46,562 nt of DNA from Ignavibacteriales bacterium (GCA_016177735.1 JACOUS010000043.1:1-46562); one strand, 5' to 3'. Numbered from the stretch's first letter, positions 15,643 through 25,415 are shown. Translations and numbers: made by a program. The notes: generated by a model not told the origin, from the sequence alone.

Positions 15643-17103
15643 TCAAAAATTTCCGTGCTTTAATTTGTTAAGACCTCCCCCAAAAGTTGCAATCCAAAGA
15701 TCCCCTTTCACATCTATAGTTAAAGATTCTATCTTAGATGAAGTGAGACCCTGAGCAGATACAGAGCGGTATACTTTATATATTTCGCTGTTTTTTATTT
15801 GAATAAGCCCATTTCGAGTGCCTATAAAAAAGAAATCTTCTTTACCGCAGAAAATATTTGTTACAATATTTTCAAACCCGTTAAGTGTTTTCAGACTCCA
15901 ATTATTTCCATCAAAAAATGTTACATCCCCAAATTCTTCTTTTGGAGTAACGATTACATTTGATACCCACACATCATTTGCATCATCAATAAAAATAGAT
16001 TTTATTTTCATTCCGACTGACTTGGGTAAGCTCATGTTAGAATTATTATAAAAGATCCAATTTCTCCCATCATACACACTAATTCCGGCATTGCTACCTC
16101 CAACCCAAATCCTGTTATCTTTGTCAACTGCCATGCTTACAACAAAATTATCGGCAATACCGGAGTTTGATTTATTAAAAATTTTCCAATTTGCTCCATC
16201 AAATTTTACAAGTCCACTACCAGTTCCAATCCATATATTATTGTTTTTGTCTTCAATTATTGACGTTACATACTTCGAGGGTAAATTACTTGTATAATCC
16301 ATCCATGTATCATTTAATAAAGATACGAGTCCATTAGTTGTTCCGATCCATTTAGTATTATTATGATCTACCAAAGCGCAAGTAACATAATTAGCTGGCA
16401 TAGGTGAGTTACCATATTTATAAGTAATCCAATTTTTACCATCATAACTAATAAGCCCCTTATCAAAGGTGCCAATCCATTTCACATTATTTTTATCGTA
16501 AGCAATACTTGTTATCATATTGCTTTGTATTCGAGAATTATGAGACATATAGCCTACCCAAACGGAAGTATCAATCAATGTTTTGTTAGCAGTCTGTATC
16601 TGTTTGCTTGAAACAGCAACCGTCAGACTATCGGTTCTGTGCTCAGGCAAACTATACTTTACCTCATAATATCCCGGGAATAAATGAGTGAAAGTGTAAG
16701 GGGTTTTTTGGGTAGTTAAAGAATCATTCAGAAAGATGTCAGCTCCGGGAGGTGTCGACACGCAGATTACATTTCCAAATTGTCCTGGACTTAAGAAGTA
16801 ATCAACAAAAATACTTTTCTGATTCCCATCTTCTATCTTTATAGTAAATGTTGTATCACTAAAAAGCTCTTTGCGTAATTTTATTTTATACTCACCGGCA
16901 GCAAGCCAGCGTATGCTATCTGGTGTATTGAACCCAGTGTATTTTCCTTCAAAATAAATTTTAAAACCTTTGGGTTTACTCTCAATGTACAATTTCCCAA
17001 TTAGAGATTTTGTCTCTCCGTTAGGGTCAGTAAATACTTCTTTTTCACAAGAAGTGAGAAATAGTAATAAAACAAAAGAAATGATTGTAATAATTGTCTT
17101 CAT
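15643..17103 (-). CDS. PEGA-domain/beta-propeller lipoprotein (paralogue 1)
   Basis: A 486-residue lipoprotein with lipobox ending at Cys19 (LTSC), two PEGA-type repeats (SKPKGFKIYFEGKYTG; STPPGADIFLNDS) and about seven propeller blades with repeated KWIGT, IWIGTG and IWVGG motifs. I chose the ATG at 17103; ATG at 17109 is also possible. It lies 21 bases upstream of its paralogue on the same strand and shares the domain order with it, so the two arose by tandem duplication. PEGA repeats are usually linked to binding at the cell surface. The ligand is unknown. Confidence 0.8.
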   Translation of the reverse strand: MKTIITIISFVLLLFLTSCEKEVFTDPNGETKSLIGKLYIESKPKGFKIYFEGKYTGFNTPDSIRWLAAGEYKIKLRKELFSDTTFTIKIEDGNQKSIFVDYFLSPGQFGNVICVSTPPGADIFLNDSLTTQKTPYTFTHLFPGYYEVKYSLPEHRTDSLTVAVSSKQIQTANKTLIDTSVWVGYMSHNSRIQSNMITSIAYDKNNVKWIGTFDKGLISYDGKNWITYKYGNSPMPANYVTCALVDHNNTKWIGTTNGLVSLLNDTWMDYTSNLPSKYVTSIIEDKNNNIWIGTGSGLVKFDGANWKIFNKSNSGIADNFVVSMAVDKDNRIWVGGSNAGISVYDGRNWIFYNNSNMSLPKSVGMKIKSIFIDDANDVWVSNVIVTPKEEFGDVTFFDGNNWSLKTLNGFENIVTNIFCGKEDFFFIGTRNGLIQIKNSEIYKVYRSVSAQGLTSSKIESLTIDVKGDLWIATFGGGLNKLKHGNF

Positions 17104-17124
17104 ATACATTTCCAACAGTTATAG

Positions 17125-18096
17125 TTAATTAACGTCTGAGAGACCCGGCTTGTAGCCAAAAGATTCAATATACTTGTGAGTAAATTTAATTACTCTATAA
17201 GACCGCATGTAAACACCAAATATTCCATATCCGTTTTCGATGTTGGAGTAATCGGTCTCATCTAACTTTACTGAATACGGGTCTAATCCCCTCACGGTGG
17301 AATTATAATATTTACTCAGTTCTTGGTTTAGTGAAAGAACTTCTGCAATACAACTCAAAATTTCATACTTGCCCTTTTCAATATCACCCTCAGAAATTAA
17401 TTCCATAGTCTTTGTAATAGTCTCCACACTAACAGAGTACATTGAATTTGTTAATGGAGCTGAGTATACTGGAATTTCTTTGTTGCCATCTTTAGCATAG
17501 TAAAGCGGAACAGATTTAACATATCTTTTCTTCAGACCATTTTCATGCTTATAATAATAGATACCCACTCGAACAACAAAAACAGGATCTCTCTGATCAC
17601 TATTCCATGTTAATTCAACATCACCATTATCAGTTGTTGGTATTCTATCAGTATTTATTGCTGCTGAAATTTTCGATGGAACATCAGCAGAAGATTTCAA
17701 TCGCTTCCCATTCGGTAATATCGCCTCAATGTCAACAGAAGAATGTTGCAATGGTTGAAAAGAATTTGTGTAATAAACTGAGTAGGGCTTCTTATAACTG
17801 GAATTTTCCGGTCTTTCTGCAGTAGAATCTTTCATGATTGTAACAATATCATTTCCATTCCAGAGGCGGATAACTGCACCCTTGATTGAATTATCTTCAG
17901 AGTTTGAATAAGGGTCATAATTCTCAACCATATAATTTTTACCCAAAGTTGCTGTTTGAAAAGTTGAATCTCCTCGAATAATACAATTCAGAACATATTT
18001 GTCTTTCAATTCCCCGAAAGGATCAAAATTTTCTTCACATGAATATGTAAGAATTATTGTGATAAAAATTATCGTCGCGAAAAAAGACTTTTTCAT
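17125..18096 (-). CDS. DUF4249-family lipoprotein
   Basis: A 323-residue lipoprotein with lipobox at Cys20 (LTYSC) followed by EENFDPFGELKDKYVLNCIIRGDS, the typical N-terminus of DUF4249 proteins. A strand-rich Ig-like part follows (AVIRLWNGND; VDIEAILPNGKRLKSSADVP). These proteins are usually encoded directly after a TonB-dependent receptor, as here, and are thought to sit on the outer membrane beside it. The start overlaps the receptor stop by four bases (ATGA), so the two are translationally coupled. Confidence 0.8.
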   Translation of the reverse strand: MKKSFFATIIFITIILTYSCEENFDPFGELKDKYVLNCIIRGDSTFQTATLGKNYMVENYDPYSNSEDNSIKGAVIRLWNGNDIVTIMKDSTAERPENSSYKKPYSVYYTNSFQPLQHSSVDIEAILPNGKRLKSSADVPSKISAAINTDRIPTTDNGDVELTWNSDQRDPVFVVRVGIYYYKHENGLKKRYVKSVPLYYAKDGNKEIPVYSAPLTNSMYSVSVETITKTMELISEGDIEKGKYEILSCIAEVLSLNQELSKYYNSTVRGLDPYSVKLDETDYSNIENGYGIFGVYMRSYRVIKFTHKYIESFGYKPGLSDVN

Positions 18097-20330
18097 ATTT
18101 CTACCTTGAATGTAACGGTTGGCATAAACGGCAACATATTAACTCTTTTGCCTGTCTCGCGTGTGAAATAAAAAATGTTTTTACGATCATAAACATTGAT
18201 AATACTTGCATCGATCTCGGCTTTAACAAATCCAAGATTTAATTTTTTGGTGAGTGACAAATCGAGTCTATGATAATCGGGAAGTCTTGCTAAATTTTGG
18301 ACCCCTATCATCGTAAAAGGCCGTCGAGGGTCGTACTGATACCAAGGTGCAAAAATGTTATCTAAATAGTATTTATCATAATATCCAACTATCTGCGTAA
18401 AAGGTAGTCCCGAATTATATACCCACACTGCACTTGTTGACCATCCGTCGCCAAGATTGAATTCGAGAATTAGATTAAGAGTATTTCTAATATCATACCG
18501 AGGATAATACCTCTTTTCATCGACAACCTTATATGCATAGGCGTGAGTATATGCGGCAGTAAAATTAAATATGCTTGTGTTAATCTTTGCTGTTAATTCT
18601 GTACCATATGATTCTCCCTCTCCAGTAAGAAAATCATCATCTGACTTGCTTGCTTTATTATTGTTAACCAAAACTAAATTATTAATCTTCTTATAATAAC
18701 CTTCAACGCTAAACGTAAAACCGTTTATAATGTCTAGATCAAAACCAAGTATGTAATGGGTTGCTTTCGAAGGAGTAATATACTCTGGAGAAACAACCCA
18801 TGGTTCATAAAGATTAATAACCTCATTTTCGTCAGTAACAGTAATAAGTTCTTGTTGATAGATTCCAAAAGCGCCTTTTAAAGTAATAACTTCGAAGGGT
18901 CTTAAAACTAAACTGATTCTTGGTTCAAGATCGGCGGTACCTTTGTTGCTTGACAAAGTCGCTAAATTAATTCTCGTTCCTAAATCTATCCCGATAAAAT
19001 CAAACTGTAACAATTTGTATTTCGCATATAATGAAATATTTGCTGCCGATGTACCTAAATTAGTTTGGATACCAAGTGCATTTTCAATATACAAATCCGT
19101 TCTAATATTTTTTATATGGAAGCCAACACCAATCTCATCTTTGTTATCAAACATATAGGTTAAATCAAAGAAAGCTGTAATATCTTCAACACTGTTTAAG
19201 CTTTGTTTCGCATCGCTCAATTTTGGAACAACCTCGCCGTCAAACTTGCTTAATGATAAACTTAATTCATAAAAAAGAGGACTGTCACCTACCTGAAACC
19301 ATTTGAATCCCAAAAGACTATTGGACCATTTGAAATCTTCTATCGTTGGGTTACTGTTTGCAATATTATCCCCACTAAAAAAACCATTGAAAGTAAATTT
19401 TGCCCCCTCCATGAAATCGTAATTCGAATAATTGGTTTTAAATGAGAAATCATAAAAATCAATTGGAGTGTTTTGTTCATTCAGAAACTTTTTTATTATT
19501 TGATTTGAATAACTCTTCCTCCCGGTAAGAATAAAAGAACCATGAGGAATAGGACCTTCTAATAAAAGTTTTCCGGTAAGAAAACTTGCTGAAGCTTTAG
19601 CAGCGTAATTATTTTTATTCCCATCCTTTGTCATGGTTTTAACAACAGACGACAATCTACCACCATATTCGGCAGTAAAACCACCTTTATAGAATTCAAC
19701 ATTATTAATCATGTCTGGATCGATAACGCTAAAGAGTCCTAAAGAATGAAATGGACTATATAAAGTAATCCCCTCAATCAAAATCAAATTTTGGTTGCTT
19801 GCACCGCCGCGCACATAAAATCGAGCCGAAACATCTCCTGTAGATTGAACGCCGGGCAAATATTGCAACGATCTAAAAACATCTGTCTCAACACCTTGTG
19901 GTAAAGCTTCGAGATCGCGCACAATTATTCTTTGCAAACTAATATCTGTTTCATTTTTTTCAACAACTCTTTCGCCTATCTTTTCTATTGTCTGAAGTTC
20001 AACACTACTCGGCATCAACTTAATATTATATTGTGTTACTTTGTTCTTCGCGATTGCAATCGGTATTGTTTTAGTTTTATAACCGACATATGATACTACT
20101 AATGTTAAATTTTTATTGGCGGGAATAGAAGGAATCAAAAAATATCCTCTTGCATCGGTTGAAGCACCCACCCCAATTTCTTTAATAAAAACATTTCCGT
20201 AGGCTAAAACTTCGCTCGTTGTTGAATCGGTAACTAATCCTCTTAAAGTTCCACTGTCATGTTGTTGGGAAAATAGATTTAGGTATGTAAAAAGAAATGT
20301 GAGTACTAAAAAAGAAGAATCTTTTCTCAT
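18093..20330 (-). CDS. TonB-dependent outer-membrane receptor with CarboxypepD_reg-like N-terminus
   Basis: A 745-residue receptor with a signal peptide ending near FSQQ, a CarboxypepD_reg-like beta-sandwich (residues 28-110, GTLRGLVTDSTTSEVLAYGN), and a plug domain with FRSLQYLPGVQS, YVRGGASNQNLILIEG, NNVEFYKGGFTAEYGGRLSSVV. A 22-strand-type barrel follows and ends in FMPTVTFKVEI. It would take up a substrate across the outer membrane using TonB energy. It opens a minus-strand operon with DUF4249 and two PEGA/propeller lipoproteins. The substrate cannot be told from sequence. Confidence 0.88.
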   Translation of the reverse strand: MRKDSSFLVLTFLFTYLNLFSQQHDSGTLRGLVTDSTTSEVLAYGNVFIKEIGVGASTDARGYFLIPSIPANKNLTLVVSYVGYKTKTIPIAIAKNKVTQYNIKLMPSSVELQTIEKIGERVVEKNETDISLQRIIVRDLEALPQGVETDVFRSLQYLPGVQSTGDVSARFYVRGGASNQNLILIEGITLYSPFHSLGLFSVIDPDMINNVEFYKGGFTAEYGGRLSSVVKTMTKDGNKNNYAAKASASFLTGKLLLEGPIPHGSFILTGRKSYSNQIIKKFLNEQNTPIDFYDFSFKTNYSNYDFMEGAKFTFNGFFSGDNIANSNPTIEDFKWSNSLLGFKWFQVGDSPLFYELSLSLSKFDGEVVPKLSDAKQSLNSVEDITAFFDLTYMFDNKDEIGVGFHIKNIRTDLYIENALGIQTNLGTSAANISLYAKYKLLQFDFIGIDLGTRINLATLSSNKGTADLEPRISLVLRPFEVITLKGAFGIYQQELITVTDENEVINLYEPWVVSPEYITPSKATHYILGFDLDIINGFTFSVEGYYKKINNLVLVNNNKASKSDDDFLTGEGESYGTELTAKINTSIFNFTAAYTHAYAYKVVDEKRYYPRYDIRNTLNLILEFNLGDGWSTSAVWVYNSGLPFTQIVGYYDKYYLDNIFAPWYQYDPRRPFTMIGVQNLARLPDYHRLDLSLTKKLNLGFVKAEIDASIINVYDRKNIFYFTRETGKRVNMLPFMPTVTFKVEI

Positions 20331-20398
20331 GAAAAATGTACTCCCTCTTTGAAGATGAAAAAATATTTTCGGGAGTCAAAAATAAATATTTATGAAGA

Positions 20399-20430
20399 AA
20401 AAACTATCCCAAATTTTTGGGATAGTTTTT
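20399..20430. terminator. Strong bidirectional-type terminator after acetyl-CoA synthetase
   Basis: AAAAACTATCCCAAA (20399-20413) pairs perfectly with TTTGGGATAGTTTTT (20416-20430), leaving a 2-base loop within a 15-base stem flanked by A and T runs. It lies 15 bases past the minus-strand synthetase stop and 69 bases before the receptor start, so it separates the two minus-strand units. Confidence 0.85.
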
Positions 20431-20445
20431 CAAATCATCTTTTGC

Positions 20446-22338
20446 TTATTCTTCAAGCGTAGAAAGATTACCCGGATCTTGCCCGAGCGCTTTAGCTTTT
20501 AATACCCTCCTCATTATTTTTCCGCTGCGAGTTTTTGGGAGTGCATCAACAAACTCGATGTGTTCCGGTTTGGCAATCGGACCAACTTCATGACTAACAT
20601 GCTGACGCAGCTCATCAATTAACGCCGGACTTTTTTCTACTCCCGTCCGCAAAATAACATAAGCATAAATTGCGTTTCCTTTTACCTCATGAGGAAGACC
20701 AATTGCAGCGGCTTCTGCAACTGTGTTATGACTTACAAGTGCACTCTCAATTTCAGCAGTACCCAAACGGTAACCGGAAACTTTAATAACATCGTCAACT
20801 CTTCCGATTATCCAAAAATATCCGTCTTCATCTTTGCGGGCACTGTCGCCGGTTAAATACATTCCGGGATACCTACTCCAATACTGGGATATATATCTTT
20901 CCGAATCTTTCCAAACTGTTCTGATCATTGCTGGCCATGGAGTTTTTATTACCAAGTAACCTTCTTCATTTGCTTGAACAGAATTTCCTTTTTCATCAAC
21001 AACATCCATTACAATTCCGGGAAATGGTCTTGAACCCGAACCTGGTTTTAGCGGAACGCACGGCATTGGCGTAATCATGAACATGCCGGTTTCGGTCTGC
21101 CACCACGTATCCATTATCGGGCATTTGCCTTTACCAACAACATTGTAATACCACTTCCACGCTTCCGGATTAATCGGCTCGCCTACTGTTCCAAGTAACC
21201 TTAAAGATGACAAATTGTGGCGATTGACCCAGGCTTCTCCAAATCTCATTAGCCCGCGAATTGCAGTTGGAGCTGTGTATAAAATATTGATTCCATATTT
21301 TTCAATAATTTGCCACCAGCGGTTTGGATACGGGAAATTTGGCGCCCCTTCATACATAAATGATGTCGCTCCATTCAAGAGTGGTCCATAAACTATATAA
21401 CTATGACCTGTGATCCAGCCCGGGTCTGCAGCACACCAGTAACGGTCATCATCATGAATATCAAATACATATTTTAATGTCGCATAGATGCCAACCATAT
21501 ATCCGCCGTGAGTATGTAATATGGCTTTCGGCTTTCCGGTAGTTCCGGAAGTGTAAAGAATAAACAAAGGATATTCCGAATCAACTTCTTCCAAGGTATT
21601 ATTTTGTATTGCAATAGGCAGATTCATTAATTCATGATACCACATATCTCTGCCGGATTCCATATTAATTTCTTGTCCGGTTCTTTTAACAACAAGCACA
21701 TGTTCGACTGTACCGCATCTTTGCAAAGCTTCATCGGCTATTTGTTTTAGCTGAACAATCTTCCCTCTTTGATATGCTCCATCTGCAACAATAAGAACTT
21801 TTGAGTTGCTGTCCTCAATTCTTTCGGCTAAAGATTCTACTGAAAACCCGCCATAAACAACAGAATGAACAGCACCTATTCGAGCACAAGCGAGCATTGC
21901 AATTACAATTTCCGGCACACGTCCCATATAAATCGTAACGCGATCACCTTTTTGAACACCCATACTTTTTAAGACATTAGCAAATTTGCATGTTTCCCGG
22001 TGTAAAGCATAATAAGAGAAAGTTTTGCTATCACCATTTTCCCCTTCCCAAATCAGCGCTAACTTATTTCTTCTGTGTGTATTAACGTGTACATCTAAAC
22101 AATTATAAACTATGTTTGTCTTCCCTCCGGTAAACCATTTATAAAAAGGTTTTTCCGAATCTTCAATTACTCTATCCCATTTTTTAAACCAATGCAATTC
22201 AGAAGCGAGTTCGGACCAAAATTCTTCATAATTATCCAAAGCTTTCTTATTCAACTGCTCCCAATCTTTTATTGTAGCGTTTTTTAAAACTTCTGCCGAT
22301 GGGAAATAAACTTCTCCATTTAATTTCGAATTTAACAT
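20446..22338 (-). CDS. acs: Acetyl-CoA synthetase (AMP-forming)
   Basis: A 630-residue enzyme converting acetate, ATP and CoA to acetyl-CoA through acetyl-AMP. The adenylate signature YTSGTTGKPKA is present, followed by TWWQTETGMFMI, YLTGDSARKDEDGYFWIIGR, VSGYRLGTAEIE, and PKTRSGKIMRR, whose lysine is the usual acetylation-controlled catalytic residue. I chose the ATG at 22338 because GGAGG precedes it; the frame stays open 26 codons further without support. If the citrate lyase upstream in the window is active, this enzyme would recover the acetate it releases. The gene is monocistronic, closed by a strong terminator. Confidence 0.93.
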   Translation of the reverse strand: MLNSKLNGEVYFPSAEVLKNATIKDWEQLNKKALDNYEEFWSELASELHWFKKWDRVIEDSEKPFYKWFTGGKTNIVYNCLDVHVNTHRRNKLALIWEGENGDSKTFSYYALHRETCKFANVLKSMGVQKGDRVTIYMGRVPEIVIAMLACARIGAVHSVVYGGFSVESLAERIEDSNSKVLIVADGAYQRGKIVQLKQIADEALQRCGTVEHVLVVKRTGQEINMESGRDMWYHELMNLPIAIQNNTLEEVDSEYPLFILYTSGTTGKPKAILHTHGGYMVGIYATLKYVFDIHDDDRYWCAADPGWITGHSYIVYGPLLNGATSFMYEGAPNFPYPNRWWQIIEKYGINILYTAPTAIRGLMRFGEAWVNRHNLSSLRLLGTVGEPINPEAWKWYYNVVGKGKCPIMDTWWQTETGMFMITPMPCVPLKPGSGSRPFPGIVMDVVDEKGNSVQANEEGYLVIKTPWPAMIRTVWKDSERYISQYWSRYPGMYLTGDSARKDEDGYFWIIGRVDDVIKVSGYRLGTAEIESALVSHNTVAEAAAIGLPHEVKGNAIYAYVILRTGVEKSPALIDELRQHVSHEVGPIAKPEHIEFVDALPKTRSGKIMRRVLKAKALGQDPGNLSTLEE

Positions 22339-22485
22339 AATGCCTCCAACAAATTTGGGATAAATTATCTTATAATAGCCGGGTTGGAAATTAATCAGCT
22401 CCGCATTGATAATCAATAAATAAGTTCATGGGTGTTTTTATTTGGAAACGGAAAAATTATATTTGCACAGTGAATGAATTAAAAA

Positions 22486-22830
22486 ATGCCGAAGTCTAAA
22501 AAACATATAAAATTTTTCTCGACAGTTTTTCTATACCTTTACTTAACTGTCGTTTTCCTTTCGAGTATTCACTCTCACAGAGTTGACCTCTCCGATAACC
22601 TATCTATCAAAGATACCGCATCGTCAACTGCAAAATACAACGATCCATTTTTTAACGGCACTTCTTGTTCGCTTATACAATTTTCTCAAAACAATTATTT
22701 AGGTAAACAACAATTTGTTCTTCATGAAATTTTAGACATATCAAGCGAAATTTTCCATGGCAAAGTTGTTAACTCACCTCTCTACTTTTCTACAGCAACA
22801 TTCCATTTGCGAGCACCACCGCTTTCATAA
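22486..22830 (+). CDS. Small exported protein before a TonB receptor
   Basis: A 114-residue protein with an N-terminal hydrophobic segment (FFSTVFLYLYLTVVFLSSIHSH), then a short polar domain with one Cys, ending in TFHLRAPPLS. Small exported proteins ending in an RAPP-type motif are often found directly before metal-type TonB receptors, and resemble DUF2946-like proteins in layout. That family assignment is uncertain. It starts 57 bases before the receptor gene on the same strand and is probably co-transcribed with it. Confidence 0.6.
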   Translation: MPKSKKHIKFFSTVFLYLYLTVVFLSSIHSHRVDLSDNLSIKDTASSTAKYNDPFFNGTSCSLIQFSQNNYLGKQQFVLHEILDISSEIFHGKVVNSPLYFSTATFHLRAPPLS

Positions 22831-22887
22831 TCTCATCCGAACCTACTAAACATTTTTTATTCATTAAAACAATCAAAGGATTGAGAT

Positions 22888-25128
22888 ATGAAAATCTGGC
22901 ATTCTTTTTTGCTTCTTATTTTTTTTGCTGTTAATACAGCTGCTCAGCAATATTCAATAAAAGGAAGGGTTATTGATGGAAAAGATACTGAGCCTTTATT
23001 AGGTGTAAATATAATTTTGGAAGAATTTAAAACCGGAGTCGCAAGCAATAACAACGGCGAATTTGAATTCAAGAATATACCAGCCGGTAACTATAAATTA
23101 AGATTCTCATACATAGGTCATAAAACTGTAATCCAAACTGTTGTTGTGCCTCAGCCGGATTTATTAATCATTCAATTGAACGAAGGTACCGTTGACTTAC
23201 AAGAAGTAGTAATAACCGGCAACCCATTCGGCACCGATCCAAAACAAATTTCACAAAGTACGTTGAGCCTCGCAAACTTAGATTTGCAAATAAGAAATAG
23301 TTCTACCGTAGCCGAAATGCTCAATTATCAGCCCGGAGTTTCTATGAGATCGAACGGAACTGCGGTATCGCGACCGGTAATTAGAGGATTCAGCAACAGC
23401 AGAATATTGATTTTAGAAAACGGACTTCGAATGGGCGACCTCTCTAACACGAGCGATGATCACGGAGTATCTTCGGACGGCAGTTCTGCAGAAAGGATTG
23501 AAGTGCTGCGAGGTCCGGCAAGTTTGCTTTACGGAAGTAATGCTATCGGCGGTGTAATTAATATTATTACGGAATCGATCCCTAATTTTATCCCTAACGA
23601 AGCTGACGGAACGATACAAGTAAGTTCTTCTTCAGTAAATAAAATGTTGAACGGAAGTGCAGACGTTCACTTTGGAATAAACAGATTTGCATTCCACGGA
23701 AATTATTTCAACCGAACAAACGACGATTACAAAGACGGAGCCGGAAACACAGTATCTAATTCGGATTTGTCTTCAAGCGGATTTCAATTCGGCATGTCTT
23801 TCATTCCCGATTTTGGAACTGCCGGTTTAAGTTTTTCATCATACAATAACAATTATGGTATTCCTATTCAGGAAACTGACACAAGTGAAGAAGAGGAAGT
23901 ACCTATTAAGATCGAGTTGGAAAAAAGAGAAGCAAGAATATTATTGGAAAGTTCGAAGCTCGATACTTTCGTAAAATCATTCAGTTTGAAAGCCGGTTAT
24001 CAAGATTACAAACACAAAGAAATTGCAAAAACAACCGGCGAAACCGGCACCTCGTTCGGTTTGAAATCCTTCAGTGCCGATCTTTCATTCAAACACGATT
24101 TGATTGCAGATAATTTGCAAGGCGCTTTCGGATTGTGGGCACTGAACCAGCAATACACCGTTTCAGGCGAAGAAGCTTTTACACCAAACGCGGATTACCT
24201 CAGCATTGCTGCTTATTTGTTGGAACAATGGCAATTGGATAAACTCAATTTTCAGTTCGGCGTTCGTTACGAAATGAATAAAATTAATATTCCGTCAGCG
24301 GTTATTTCCGATCTGCTCTTCCCTGAAGAAGAGAAAACATTTAATTCATTCAGCGGATCGATTGGAATTGTTTACTCATTAACCAATGATGTTTCGATTT
24401 TCACAAACATTGCAAATGCGTTCCGTGCACCAACTATCGAAGAGTTATCTTCGTATGCAATTCATGAAGCAACCGGTACGTTTGATATCGGAAAAAGAAG
24501 TCTCGGTAATGAAAACAACTATGGAATCGACTTTGGATTGAGAATGAGAAAACCTCATCATGTTGTGGAAATCAGCGGATACTATAACATAATCAACAAT
24601 TATATTTTCAGAGAACCGTTGAACCTTTTTTATAATCCCGAGTTGGCAGATCATCCTTTTAATGATACATCAGGGATACCAGTTTACCAATACACACAAG
24701 CGGATGCAAAAATTTTTGGTGCTGAATTAAAAGCTCAATATGAATTTACTAATTCCATCTCCGTGACTACAATAACTGATTATGTTGTTGGCAAAAAACA
24801 AAACGACAATGAAAATTTACCACAGCTTCCTCCCTTCAGATTTTCTATCGAGCCGAGATACACAAATGATAATTATTGGTTCGGTTTCATCTGGAAATTA
24901 GCCGCTGAACAAAATAAAACGGCTTCGTTTGAAACAACAACAAAAGGTTACGGGGTGGTTGATATTTACGGAGGAATAAAAATTCTTACCGGCGATTTTG
25001 TGCACATGTTAAATGTCAGGATCGATAATCTTCTCGATCAACCGTACAAAGAACATTTATCGGTAATCAAAAATTTTGCTTATATGCCCGGAAGAAATTT
25101 TCAACTGAGTTATAAATTTTTATTTTAA
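22888..25128 (+). CDS. TonB-dependent receptor, ZnuD-like metal type
   Basis: A 746-residue receptor: signal peptide to about residue 19 (NTAAQQ), a CarboxypepD_reg-like domain (YSIKGRVIDGKDTEPLLGVN), plug motifs VVITGNPFG, LNYQPGVSMRSNG, VIRGFSNSRILILENGLRMGDLSN, then DDHGVSSD and RIEVLRGPASLLYGSNAIGGVINI. The barrel ends in GRNFQLSYKFLF. The GD-L-S-N...DDHGVS...LLYGSNAIGGV pattern resembles zinc receptors of the ZnuD group, so uptake of a metal or metal complex is likely, but the ligand is inferred. No metal transporter or regulator follows. Confidence 0.85.
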   Translation: MKIWHSFLLLIFFAVNTAAQQYSIKGRVIDGKDTEPLLGVNIILEEFKTGVASNNNGEFEFKNIPAGNYKLRFSYIGHKTVIQTVVVPQPDLLIIQLNEGTVDLQEVVITGNPFGTDPKQISQSTLSLANLDLQIRNSSTVAEMLNYQPGVSMRSNGTAVSRPVIRGFSNSRILILENGLRMGDLSNTSDDHGVSSDGSSAERIEVLRGPASLLYGSNAIGGVINIITESIPNFIPNEADGTIQVSSSSVNKMLNGSADVHFGINRFAFHGNYFNRTNDDYKDGAGNTVSNSDLSSSGFQFGMSFIPDFGTAGLSFSSYNNNYGIPIQETDTSEEEEVPIKIELEKREARILLESSKLDTFVKSFSLKAGYQDYKHKEIAKTTGETGTSFGLKSFSADLSFKHDLIADNLQGAFGLWALNQQYTVSGEEAFTPNADYLSIAAYLLEQWQLDKLNFQFGVRYEMNKINIPSAVISDLLFPEEEKTFNSFSGSIGIVYSLTNDVSIFTNIANAFRAPTIEELSSYAIHEATGTFDIGKRSLGNENNYGIDFGLRMRKPHHVVEISGYYNIINNYIFREPLNLFYNPELADHPFNDTSGIPVYQYTQADAKIFGAELKAQYEFTNSISVTTITDYVVGKKQNDNENLPQLPPFRFSIEPRYTNDNYWFGFIWKLAAEQNKTASFETTTKGYGVVDIYGGIKILTGDFVHMLNVRIDNLLDQPYKEHLSVIKNFAYMPGRNFQLSYKFLF

Positions 25129-25177
25129 CCGAGTGATCATTATATTGGCGCATGAAATTTTGAAAAGTTCAGCACAC

Positions 25178-25251
25178 GGAGAGATGGGTGCCCGCCCAAA
25201 AAGATGGCGGTAAAAGTGGCTGACCCCGCATTTGCCGGGTGCTAAACCGTC
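25178..25251 (+). pseudogene. Broken partial copy of tRNA-Ser
   Basis: GGAGAGATGGGTG (25178-25190), GTGGCTGA (25216-25223) and GCTAAACCGTC (25241-25251) repeat, in order, the first half of the intact tRNA-Ser at 25297. They are split by a 25-base insert and by a 17-base replacement, both palindromic (CCCGCC...GGCGG; CCCGCATTTGCCGGG). Homology also extends about nine bases upstream of the tRNA. No 3' half is present. Confidence 0.65.
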
Positions 25252-25296
25252 TCTGGTGTTGTTCTTAAAAAATAATATTAAAAAATTTCAGCATTC

Positions 25297-25386
25297 GGAG
25301 AGATGGGTGAGTGGCTGAAACCAACGGTTTGCTAAACCGTCGTAGTGGGTAAACTGCTACCGAGAGTTCGAATCTCTCTCTCTCCG
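25297..25386 (+). tRNA. tRNA-Ser, anticodon GCU
   Basis: A 90-base class II tRNA. The acceptor GGAGAGA pairs with TCTCTCC followed by discriminator G. The D arm is GGT...ACC. The anticodon stem ACGGT/ACCGT carries the loop TTGCTAA, giving anticodon GCT. The long variable arm GTAG...CTAC is typical of serine tRNA, and the T arm is GAGAG-TTCGAAT-CTCTC. The CCA end is not encoded. A terminator follows four bases later. Confidence 0.95.
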
Positions 25387-25389
25387 CTC

Positions 25390-25415
25390 AAGCCTTCGTT
25401 TGCGAAGGCTTTTTT
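25390..25415 (+). terminator. Rho-independent terminator after tRNA-Ser
   Basis: AAGCCTTCG (25390-25398) pairs with CGAAGGCTT (25403-25411) around a TTTG loop and is followed by a run of T. It directly follows the tRNA. Confidence 0.9.
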
